NCBI RefSeq assembly: GCF_028769735.1
Contig: NC_088178.1
Span: 26,309,357 to 26,373,356 of the forward strand
Direction: 5' to 3'
Length of the DNA: 64,000 bases
DNA from: Zonotrichia leucophrys gambelii
Lineage: Eukaryota > Chordata > Aves > Passeriformes > Passerellidae
Part shown: piece after piece, positions 46,223 to 57,084 of the stretch
How the letters are laid out: each line of letters opens with the position of its first letter
How positions within the stretch are numbered: position 1 is the first letter of the stretch
Position numbers and translations under genes: made by a program
The notes under the pieces: generated by a model
The model's input: only the letters and a program-made list of their open reading frames with translations
Told to the model about the DNA's origin: nothing
Database searches by the model: none

Positions 46223-48758
46223 GAGAAACCATTGTCCTTGAGCCATTGGAAAACCACCAGGAAAACTGCTCTTAGTCAGTGTCACAGCCTGTCTGAGCTG
46301 CAGCCATCAGTGTTTGTGTCAGAAAAGTCTGGAAAGCAAGTCCCAATATAAATTTTACCATTGAAATGCCAAAAATATTTGGGAAAATTAAAAGGGAAAA
46401 AAAAGAGAATTTAGCTTGAATTGTATTGTACCCAAATCTCTGAATTCTGAGTAATGACTGAAACACTCAGGTAGTGCCAATTAAGAATGAGCAGAGAGCA
46501 ACCATGATAATGAATTGTGATAATTAACCATGCTGAGTTGTGTCTCACCTTTTTTGCTCACCAGTAGCTCCAGCTCAGCAGCTCTTCCAGGAGGCCACCA
46601 AGGCTGGCTTTGCCTGGGACACAGCACAGAATTCCAGGCAAGGCTGTTACTCCTCCTCTTTTCTGCTCACAATACTCAGCAGAACATTTTCCTGGGATAT
46701 TCAGACACTTTTCTTATGCCCTTCCAAATTGTTGAGTGTTATCTCTTGTGATTCTTAAAATTTAATTTACTTTTATTTTATGGTTGTGGCAGCATGTTCT
46801 GCAAGGCATTCTGGAGCACTGACCCCTTTTTTCAGTGCCTTTGGAGCAATGTCTGGAGATGGTACCTCAGTAAATGAGCACCATGTGCAGGGTGAGGCTC
46901 AGGTGTGAGGAGGGAGCCTTGGTTTTGGGAAGCCCTGGCACAGCCTGCTCTGCTTGGACAGACCCAGTGGTTTGGACACTCCGACATCCATATGCAATGA
47001 TTTTTCTTGATTCACAATGTTGAAACTAAAAACCACTTGGCTTTAAACCTTAAGCCTCTGCCTGCATTCCCCTGAGAATGAGCGTTTCTGGCAAACTCCA
47101 AGTTCTTAAATATCACTTCTCCAATTACATTCTCACAGGTTAGTATTTATGCAGGCCTGGCTTTTCCAATCCACGGAGCTGGTACTGGGCTGAGGCTTTA
47201 ATGCATTACAGGTGGCTGGTGGTGCTTTGGGCTCTCTGGCCAAACTGGTTCCAGATGGCCACACAGTATGAGTAATAACATCAGCTCATTAAGTTGCAAG
47301 GTTTCAACTACAATCACAGAATTATCAATGAAATAAAAGCTAACGGCGTATCAGCTGCACTCTAAGCCATAAATAGGATTTACAGCGAAACAAAAACTTT
47401 TTTGAACCCAGATCTCTCATCGTTTCAGTGCTGGGTGTCCACAGAATGGGTTTATTCACTAGCAAAAAAAGCAAAAAAATAAATCTGCCCCACCCTCTCC
47501 AAAACATATTCCTTAAGGCTACTGCACTGCTGCCCTGAGAGCTTCTGGTTTTGGAAAAGCTTTGGATTGGGGTCACTGGGAATGCAAAGCAGCACTTATC
47601 TGTGATGCCTTAGAACACAAGTGGAATGAGCCTAATTCTCAGATCAGAGATAAGCATCAGGAAGCCTCATTACCTCGAGTTTAATCACGGTTGCAAATGT
47701 TTTTCTTTGTGCAAATCTCTGTCTGTCTGTGCTGCACACATAGCCCTGGCTCCTGCAGGGTGTGCAGGTGGCTCCTGCTGCTCCATAGCCCGTGGCAACA
47801 GTGGGTTTGTGGGTCTGGATCTCTTTTCTGTTCAGAATTACCATGGGGAAACATTTCCCGAGCTGCCAGGGTGGCTGGGGTGCTCGAGATCCCTGATCTT
47901 GGCTATCAAAGGGGGCATTTCGCATTACGAAAAATGTAAAAATAATATAAAAATATACAGAAATTATGTAATGCCTCTTTGAAATGTCATAGTCCTGGGG
48001 CCAAGCAGGAGGTGTCAGTACACAAGTTCAGCAGCTGAAGCAATTCTTCTGTAAAGTCTCCTGGCTTCTCTGAGTTTTGGTTGACTTGATAAAACTCCTG
48101 TCACCCGTCCCAGACACTTCAGAACCTGGTCAGCCTCACTGAGGGGAATCACAGGGAGGGTTCACACTCCCCTTGCTCTCTCTTCCATTCTGCTAAATCT
48201 GACCCCACTGCCAGGAAATTGGGACTTCATTAGTACTGAAACCTAAATGACTTCAAGGAGAAAAAATACCCCAAAACCAGATAAACATTAAATATGGTGC
48301 CACATGGCTCGGAGAAAGGTATCTTGTATGTTGAGGCATAAATGATGCCAGAATTCTAAATAGGGAATGTTTCCAGCCAAATCAGAGGATATTTTGTTTT
48401 CCTCCATAGCAGGCATCCAGCAAACCAGTGTGTTGGAAGCAGGAAGGTATCTTGCTGGGTATAGCAAAAAAGCCTTGTGAAACCTAAGGTGAAAATGTGT
48501 TCCACAGGTTTGTGGGAAGCCTGAAGAAGCTCTGTATGATCTTGGTTTGGTCCCAGAGGTCCTGGTTCTGTTTAAAGCATTGATTTAATCCCCTGAGTAA
48601 TGCTGACAATCTGCTTTGCTATTCTCCGTGTGAATAAGAGTCAAAATCACTCCCTTGATAATTAGAGATGTTTTCTTTAGATTTATCCTACCTGCTCAGC
48701 CTCCCCAGCTGCACTTCTGTTACAAGTGCAAGAAAAGTCCACCTACTCCTCCTGTTTC
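46223..48758. other. Gene-free stretch
   Basis: I recognise no gene or mobile element. Open frames up to 118 codons (47626-47982) overlap frames on the other strand and have no domain. Confidence 0.6.
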
Positions 48759-48781
48759 CATCATCATCATCATCATCATCA
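48759..48781. repeat. (CAT)n trinucleotide microsatellite
   Basis: About seven to eight perfect CAT units. A simple repeat, potentially length-variable. Confidence 0.9.
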
Positions 48782-51700
48782 AGTAGGAATCAATTTGAGC
48801 ATTACGGTGTTAGGGAGGGTGAGCACATCTAGTGACCTCCTATTTAGGATTTAATTACCAGCAGAACTGATCCTGTAGGTAGTTCTCTCTCCATCCTGCA
48901 GTTCTGATGCAGATGTGCAGTGTCACTGCTTCCAGATGCTGGCGGCCCTTTCAGAGCCCTGGGCACCAGCCCAAGCAGGGATTTGGTTTCGAGGAATTCT
49001 GGCACCGGCTGCGTTTCCAGAGATGCACACTGAGGAAATTATTGTGTGTGAGTGTGATGCAGAGACACCACTGCAGGCTGAGCTTAAGTCCCTGGGCAGG
49101 CACAGTATTGATCAAAAGTCAAGACTGTGAGCAAGCATGGACAAAGTAACGTGGTGACATAGTGGCGTGGGTTTTCTCTGTCTCAGGCTGCTCTTATCCT
49201 TTGTGTTTTTTGAATTATAGGCCTCCAACCCCCCTGTCCCACAAGGAGCAGGTTTTCAGCAAGGTTCCTGGTGTTACTGCGAGTTTTGAGGGTGGTACTG
49301 TGGTACTTGCACCTTCTTCTTTAAACACACATAATTTGGGTGATGCTATGGTGATGTCTCAGCAGGGTCATCCTGCCTGGATTTAGACCTGTGTTCCCTG
49401 CACAAACAGGATTAATGGAGAGAGTGGAGAGCCCCTGAGGAACCCCAGCCTTAGGGGCTTCCATGGGGGCTTGGGTGATGGATGTGCTGGGCTGAGACTT
49501 GTCAGTGTTAAACGAGGCACAAACTCATATCCAGGCAGGGCTTGGTGGCAGCATCCTGGTTTGTGGGTTGTTTTTGGGGATGTTGAAGGTAGGATGTGCC
49601 CTAACAGAGGAGTAACAAGCTCTGAATGCAGCTCAGCTCCTAACCCAAGGGTCTGCTGGCCACATCTCTGGGGGAGCAGAATCCTCCAGCATTTTGGGGC
49701 TGAGATTGTTCCCCACTCCCCTACCAATGCACACCACAGGGTCGTGCAAACCCCTGCAGGGTCAGCATCCCAATTTGGGATTTTCCTCTGCTAACCAAGG
49801 CTTTGTGGCTCCCAGTGGGTGGTGTCCAGCCTGGTATCAGCTTGCTGTAAATAGAGAGCACAAGAGCTGGGTGCTGGCAGTGGCTGTCAGTGCTGGAGCA
49901 AAGCTCACATGCCAGGCAGTGGTGCTGGAGAGAGCCTTGTGTGCAGCATGAGGAATGCCAGACCCACCCGCTGTCTCCAGGGCCGTCTCCCCAGCCAGGC
50001 TCTGGATCTTATTTGGATGCAGAGAGATTTATAAGGCATTCTCTTAATTAGGGGCCCCTGTTTTGACTGAGAGAGAATGGGGAATGAGGAGACCTAACAG
50101 GGGAGAGGGTAAACAGTGGCCTGGAAGGGAAGGCTGGGGAGACCTGTGGTGGTGTGTGCTGTAAAGAAGAGGGGGCAATAAAACACACCAATAAAAATGA
50201 TGTGTACGTCTGCAGCCTCATCTAGGAGAGGGGAACAACAGCTTGTCCCTTCTCAGGGCGAACAAAAGAAACCCCTCCATGTGTAAGCAATTATTGGAAA
50301 CACATGGGAGAGGTGGACAGGGCAGGCAAATCCAAAAGCCATGTGATATTGCACAGAAGAGCAGGGCTCATGTGAAGGCTGGGAGTTCATGTATTTCACA
50401 ACCCACAATGTACAGGGAGCTTGGCCTCCTCCGAAAGCTGCAACTGGGAAGGCTCCTCTTACTTTGGCCTCAAGGTCTGTGGACAGATGGCTAAAGCTGG
50501 GGGAAAAGTGCTGGGATGAAGCAGTTGGCATGCTGCTGGGGAGAGCTGGAGCTCTGCTTGGCTTTGCTGTGCCCTTTATTGAATTTGCAGCTGGTCAGTG
50601 GCACAGCAGCACTTTGCTGGGGTACAGGGAGCAGCACAGCTGTGTGCTGCTCAGCTAACTGTGCTTTTGTTTGGTTTCAAGGGTGGAGTTTTGATTATCA
50701 CCTTTAAATTTTCCTTCAGTGTAGTGGCAGGATGATTTTCACTGCAGGGATTGGAGTCCCAGAAACTTTGCAACCTGATTTCTATGCTTGTATGAGGAAC
50801 AAACAGCATCAGAGTCAATGGCTGGACACGATGCTCTTGGAGATCTTTTACAGTCGTATTGATTCCATGGTTCCACAAGGATTGTGGTGTGATCTGGATG
50901 TTCCTGAGCTGCTTTCACACTCCTGGCCATGCACTGCTGCTCTGAAGGCCACAGCAGGGCTGGAACCCAAGGTGTTATCCAGCTCCTCGTGTGCAGAGCT
51001 GGAATGCCTTCGATCACACAATGCTCTGGAGTTACAGAGAGATTCTCTTTGATGACACCCAGCCCTGTGGAGCGCCAGATCAGCTCAGTTGAGAACATTT
51101 GGTCTTGGCAACTGATCTGAACCACTTTTATGAGCTGCTTCATGACCACTTGCAAAGAACATGCTGTGAACTCCATGCATGTTGTCAGCTCAGTGTCCCC
51201 ACTGCTCCAGTATCAGGTCAGTGCCTAAAAGTGCCCCCAGTCAGGATAAATACTCAAGCTGCTGCTTCCAAATGCCTCATGTCACAAGTTCAGGGATGTT
51301 TTCCCCAGGTTAAGTGGAGAAGCAGCTTGCAGAAGACAAAATTATTCCCTTTGGCTTTCCCATTTTAGCCCAGGCGGCAATTCCTACAGATCATAGCATT
51401 GACTTTGTTTTCCCAGAAGTAACCAGACAACTTTCCTCCCTTTAGTCTTAATAGTAGGAGCAAAGACTGGGAGAAACTGAGTTTTTAAAATGGAAATACC
51501 CTCCTTGTGCCAGTTTGTTGTCAAGTCTTGGACAGCTCTGAGCTGCTATAGATGCTTTGCATCCACTCTAATACAAGTGCTGTGCTTGTATTAGCCTTGC
51601 AGTCTGAGGTTGGACTGGGAAAAAAGAGCTTCCAAATGGAGCTTTGAGCCTTGTGTGAAGGCTGCTTCCTTTCTAATGGACAACTTCAGGTTTCTTCACA

Positions 51701-53700
51701 TTGGACTGTGAAAGGAGCTGCTCTGGCTGTGAAATGCATCACTGCTGTGTGTGCAGGGAGCTACAGAAAGTGATTCTGCCTTGTAAGAAACAAGAGAGAG
51801 GAAAGGAAGTTCCCTTAGCTCCTGGATATGCCACGCTCATGAATGTTAACATGATTGTGGGGTTGTTTTTTCCACTGAGCAAGCAGATGTTTTAGTGCTC
51901 TGAGGATCACCTTTGCTGCAAAGGGTGGTGCTTGCACCTCTGGGGGCAATGGTATGTTCAGGCTCAGTAAACATGTTCTGCTCCATCTCACTGAGCACTG
52001 AAAGCAGAAACTGCTCTTGGGTTTCATCGCAGAAGGGGCAGCTCTGCCAATATAAAGAGGAACTTGTTCAGGGGCTGCTTTCATCTCTGTGCATTATCAG
52101 AGCTACTAAAATAAGGAAAGAGCCCTTTAAGCCTCATTGGACAGTGACACTAAAAATACCCCCACCAGCTCTCTCAGTCCTGAGCCCCAAACAACAGAAA
52201 AACAAAAGCCAGCCCCAAACCCTAAGCCCTGGAAAACCCTGTGGTATCCATCACTGCCATGTCTAATCACAGCTAGAAACCCAAATGAAGTCTGCAGCCT
52301 GTCAGCTCCGCAGACAGATTTGGTGGTGATATGAGCAAAGCCAACATTTAAAAATGACTGAATTCTCATTATAAAGATACATGATCCTCCTTCTCATTGA
52401 GAACAGTTGGGCTTTGCTTCCAGTGGAGAGCCAAACCATTTATTTTATAGCTCCATTGTATGCTGCACTGGGAATTGTTCCTGCAGATAGAGGAACAATT
52501 CTAGCATGCTTTCCCTATGTACTCTGTTCCACATGCACTGTGCCCTTTGCACATGCTGAGGGCTCTCACATGAATTACACTTTGCCTGATTTGGTTGGAT
52601 GGGTTTCCTACGTTTGTGTCCTATAAATTGGCATGGCGATGTATTTATTTTGGTAATCAACCAGTTCTTTGTAAATCTGTGAGCTTAATCCTCCAAGAGA
52701 GGGAAATAAAAGGCTCAGCTTTTTTTTTTTCCTAACAATGAAGATAAATACCTTTATTTTCATAACTTTTGGACATCTTTTTTTTCATGGCATCCAGCCA
52801 AATCATGAGGTCCTCGCTCAGGCAAGAACACACAGATGTCATTAAGTTCCTCACCAGGCTTGTTAGGGCATGGAAAAACTCTTAAGAGGAAGAATGGTCT
52901 CATGGTTTTGCCATTGAGCAAGAATTCACTTCAACTGGGCTAAGTTTTCTCTTCTGCCATATATTTCCAATGTGACCTTGTTTGACCCTCTCTCTCCACA
53001 TCTGCTCCCCCAAAATCTCCTGCTGCTGAGCTTATAAATCTCCTTGGTTCAGAGCCCCTCTCGCTGTGGGTCGGATCGTGCAGGAATTTCGGCCATGGGG
53101 CATTGCAGAGGCAGTGCAGACCCTAGAGCAGCAGCTGGCTTTTGGCTCTCTGAGATCTGGGACCGACTCCCTCCTGCTCCAAGGTGATGGGATGTGAGCC
53201 AGGAGCCGCCAGAGCTTTTTAATGCTCAGCTGTGCCCAAAATAATAGACATCAGCTCTCACCTTGTTAGCGCAGGGGCTGCAGCAATCAGATTTGGACGC
53301 GGTGGTTGTGGTGCTCCTTGCACTGGAGGTGACAGCTCAAGGAACAAGGATGGCTGTTGTGGGATCTGCCCTCCTTTTCTGGCAGCCCATCCCTTCCCAG
53401 GAACTCCAACATCATCCCTCATCTGCTGGTCATTAGTGCTTCAGTCACCTCTTGGTCAGCCCGGCTGTGCAAGCGTCCAGGTTTCATTCCTGTCTGGAGG
53501 TGCTGGAAAGATCTCCCTGCAGGATTTTAAATAATACTGGGAAAACAAAGCATTAGGGCTGAGTGGGTGAGACCATGGCCGAGCATAAAGGAGCAGGGTG
53601 GTGGGGTAAGGAATACTCCCTGCACTGAGTGACACTCTGGGGGGAGCTGGCACAGGGAAGCACAGGCTTGGCTCAGGGGGCTCATCTCAAGAGGGTGGTA
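48782..53700. other. Long gene-free stretch
   Basis: There is no recognised gene in nearly 5 kb. The block 50700-51230 contains a 145-codon minus-strand frame (50739-51176) and a 63-codon plus frame. It could be an unclassified repeat, but I can name no family. A TTTTTTTTTT run lies near 52720-52730. Sequence around 53060-53340 has slightly more CpG than the surroundings. Confidence 0.55.
51568..51594. repeat. Perfect 10-bp inverted repeat
   Basis: CTAATACAAG at 51568-51577 and CTTGTATTAG at 51585-51594 are exact complements with a 7-base spacer TGCTGTG. It is a small hairpin of unknown role. Confidence 0.8.
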
Positions 53701-54101
53701 CAGAATTCACAGAATTACTAAGCTGGAAGAGACCTTCAAGATCATCGAGTCCAAACCCATGCCCTAACACAACTCAAGCCTGGCACCCAGTGCCACATCC
53801 AGGCTTTGTTAAACACCCAGGGATGGGGACTGCACCACCTCCCCAGGCAGCCATTCCAGAACTTTATCACTCTTTCAGTGAAAAATTTTTTCCAAATATC
53901 CAACCTAAATTTCCCTTGGTGCAGCTTGAGACTGTGCCCTCTGGTTCTGTCAGTGCTGCCTGGAGAAAGAGACCAACCCCACCTGACCACAACCACCTTT
54001 CAGGGAGTTGTAGAAAGCACAAAGATCACCCCTGAGTCTCCCCTTTTCCAGGTTAAACAACCCCAGCTCCCTCAGTTGTTCCTCACAGGGCTTGCATTCC
54101 C
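53701..54101 (-). mobile_element. CR1 LINE 3' portion with end of ORF2, antisense
   Basis: Plus strand runs CACAGAATTACTAAGCTGGA, GACCTTCAAGATCATCGAGT, TGCACCACCTCCCCAGGCAG, TGGTGCAGCTTGAGACTGTG, TTTCAGGGAGTTGTAGAAAG and CCCAGCTCCCTCAG. This is collinear with the antisense CR1-X-like consensus. On the minus strand the C-terminal ORF2 frame is still readable (53742-53996), including [14 protein letters not shown], the conserved end of CR1 ORF2. It is 5'-truncated and cannot move by itself. It is the longest CR1 piece in the window. Confidence 0.95.
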
Positions 54102-55989
54102 ATTGTGGATTATGGCATGACAAGCACACTACGGCCTCTTCAGTCTTCCTTCTCCCTGGCCTGGCTGAAGGTGCTCATCAGGCCCAAAGGCCTCCCTGAC
54201 CGCCTAAGGTTTCATTGGATAAGTGGAAAAAAACAAATCCTTGAAGACATGAGCTATGGCCACCATCCCCTTGGCTGCGGCACATGTGATGATTTTTTGG
54301 GGGTGAAGAAAAATTCACATGCCAGTAAACCCCATCTATTTCTCTGTCTCTTTACAATAACTACTTCTAAAATACCCTTTTGTGATTTTTTTTTTAATCA
54401 GTAAAAAATCATAACTGGGGAAAGGATGTTTATAGAAAGCAGAGATTTCCTAAGTTACTCTCTTTCCATAGTCAAAAAAATTTCTTTTACAATAAGTAAT
54501 GATAATGGTCCATTTTAGGTTTTTTTCCAGCCTTTACAGTGAAAGCAATATGTTGGCAATAAATCTTCAAGTTGGTTAATTCCTATGAAATTCTGCCAGC
54601 AGAATCAAATGATTTTACTACCCCATGTCAAGTTAATCGTTGGGTGTCAACCTGTGTCACTTCCTGCTTGAAAAATGACTATGCCATTAAGAGGATTTTA
54701 TTTATGCTTTCCTGCCTGGTGATCAAAAATAGCAAAATGCAACAGTTAGGGTGGGGAGAAATCAATTTCATAAATACCATTACCACCACATCTCTTTGGA
54801 ATAAGTCCAAGGTGATGCCCACACAGTGGGACATGGGTGCCTGCCCTGGATGTTTGACTCTGTTTTCCATTTTCTGACTGGTTGCCATGGGAAGATAATT
54901 AGGATTCAAGGACCTAAAAGAATCTCTGGTCCTTCTTCAGTTGATTACCTGAGTTGATGAGATGGGTGGGATGTGCCCCTTTTGTAATAAGTTGTCTGAA
55001 ATTCTTCTTTCTAACCCATATTTAGATATGGCAAAGGCCAGAAAGAAAAGACCAGGCTGTCTTCTGGCTGCTGCCTGGAATAAATTCCCAAAGATTGAAG
55101 GAATAACTTCTGTAGTCTGGTGCTAGAGGTCTCATATGTGTCCATTTCTGAGAAAGTGCTCAGTCTTGGTGCGCAGGAAGTTGGTGGCACCTTGATGGGA
55201 TGCCAACTGTAATCTATTAGTTTAACTGATTATTAGTTGCTAATAAGTTGGTTTTTAGTGGCTAATTGTTTTATGGTGATACCTGCAATGTACAGAGACC
55301 ATGCAGGGGTGCATGGTCAGCTGCAGGCCAGCCTGGAAGGAGTTCATTGCCTTTGGTCCAAGTTTTGGAAGAAAAACACAAAGAAATCCATATCATGGTT
55401 TGGGTAGAACAGAATAAGCAAACAGAAAAAAGATTTGTGGTGTTGCAATGTCCTTGTGAGAAACACTCCATCAATAACTGGTGACCTTTCCTGCACAGGG
55501 ACAAAGAACCAGGTAAGACTGTCCCACTGGGAGTTTGTTTGTTCAGAAGGCAATGATCCTCGACAGGCCCATGGGCAGCTGCAGAGAGTGGCCTGGATGG
55601 ATTCAGCTCCCTGCTCTCCCCCATCCAGCCCAGGCAGGCAGATGGAAAGAGCAGCTGCCAAGCTCACCACACCTCTGCAATAACAATCAGGGTTCAGCTC
55701 ACCTCTGGCCCTCAGTGTGTGTCTGGAGAAGCTCTCCTGGTGCCAGCTGCCCCACGTTCAAGGCTATCCCTTGGCTGGAATCTCCAGGGATTTGGCTTTC
55801 TGGTGAGCTGCAGCCCCAAAGGCCAGATGAGGACGTTGGGATGGGCAACATGAAAGACAATCCTCCTTCTGAGTCAGCTTTCAGCTCCTCCAGCACTGCC
55901 AGGACTGTTTCTCTTGCTGCCCTGGCTGTGGCTGTTCTCTCTGAGCCCAAATATTTCCACTGTATATTTTGGGAAGAACTGGAACGTTC
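54102..55989. other. Gene-free stretch
   Basis: I recognise no gene. A perfect 9-bp inverted repeat at 55297-55318 is listed separately. The frame at 55535-56011 (158 codons) overlaps several others and has no domain. Confidence 0.6.
55297..55318. repeat. Perfect 9-bp inverted repeat with GGGG loop
   Basis: GACCATGCA at 55297-55305 and TGCATGGTC at 55310-55318 flank GGGG. A short hairpin with no obvious role. Confidence 0.8.
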
Positions 55990-56125
55990 CACTCAGTCTT
56001 CCAAAATCTGAATATCGTTCTTTATGGCCCTCCCTAACACCTAAGAGTCAGTTCTGGACACGCTGCAGATTATTTTTATCCATCCTAAGTGTTGTTGTAT
56101 GCCCAGTTTTGCAGTGTTGTGTCCA
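55990..56125 (-). mobile_element. Possible degraded CR1 internal fragment
   Basis: GTTCTGGACACGCTGCAG followed about 30 bases later by GCCCAGTTTTGCAG resembles the antisense CR1 stretch 'CTCTGGACACGCTCCAGCAC...GCCCAAAACTGAAC'. There is no 3' end and the match is patchy, so the call is tentative. Confidence 0.4.
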
Positions 56126-56728
56126 CCCCCAGTGAGATGTCTCAGGATATGTAACAGGGATGGTCCTCACCCTTGTGGTCTCTCCTGTCTCAGGATCAGC
56201 TGGCCCTGAATTAAAAAAGAAACAGCCAATGCACATCACATCATCCAGAATTTGCAGCATACTGGGGTCTCTTATAGCTGTTCTGTGATCACTTCTGAAT
56301 CTCTTTGCAAAACCACCCCAAACTCTGTGGAGGAATGGCATGGAGCCAGAACACATACAGGGTTTTTATCTGGGGAGCAGGACTGGGACACGTCTCCTGC
56401 CCTCACAGTCAGACCCATTCCATCTCCTCCCTATTTGGGTAGGACAGCACAACCTTTCTGTTCTTTCCTCCACTCCACCTCTTGTTTCCCAGGTCAACAT
56501 TACAGTCCACTGAGAATTCATGTGATTTCATCACAACTGCAGGCCATGAGTCCTGAGAGGTAACTATGCTCTGCTTGCATAATCCCATCCACAGAGCCAG
56601 AAAGAGAAGAAGAAAATAAATAGGGAGGTTTTGGTGACCTTATGGTGCAAAATCCATACTCCAAACATCTTCTATGCTTCTTTAATAAAGATCTAGGCTG
56701 GAGAGATTTTTGACATGCAAGATCCCTA
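56126..56728. other. Gene-free stretch
   Basis: I recognise no gene or mobile element between the CR1-like fragment and the ERVL-type LTR. Confidence 0.6.
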
Positions 56729-57084
56729 TGGTTTAACACCAGCTGGCAACTAAACCCCACACAGCTCCTCGCCCACTCCCCACCGTGGGATGGGGAAGAG
56801 AAACAGAAAGGGGAGAACTCATGGGCTAAAATAAAGGTGGTTTAATAGGTAAAGCAAAAGTCATGTGTGCAAGCAAACCAAACCAAGGAATTCATTCCTA
56901 TGGGCAGGAAAGTGTTCAGGAATCCCCAGGGATAAAGGGCTCCATTATGTGTGACAGTGACTTGGGATGACAAACAACAACCACTCCAAATATTCCATCT
57001 TCTGTCTTCAGCAGAAATCAAAAACACAGCCCCACACCAGATACTATGAATAAAATTAACTCTAGCCCAGCCAAAACCAGCACA
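56729..57084 (-). mobile_element. Avian ERVL-type solo LTR, internally deleted
   Basis: On the minus strand it begins TGTGCTGGTTTTGGCTGGGC and continues with AGAGTTAATTTTATTCATAG and GTGTGGGGCTGTGTTTTTGA, the 5' start of a common avian ERVL-class LTR. The far end reads CCTATTAAACCACCTTTATT, with the ATTAAA poly-A signal at 56841-56846, and finishes near GGTGTTAAACCA. The middle of the family consensus appears missing near 57000. No internal retroviral genes or second LTR are seen, so it is a solo LTR or fragment. The flanks at these boundaries do not show a convincing duplication. Confidence 0.88.

Noticed and set aside
53742..53996. Active CR1 reverse transcriptase
   Set aside because: Only the ORF2 C-terminal end remains, with the catalytic region absent by 5' truncation.
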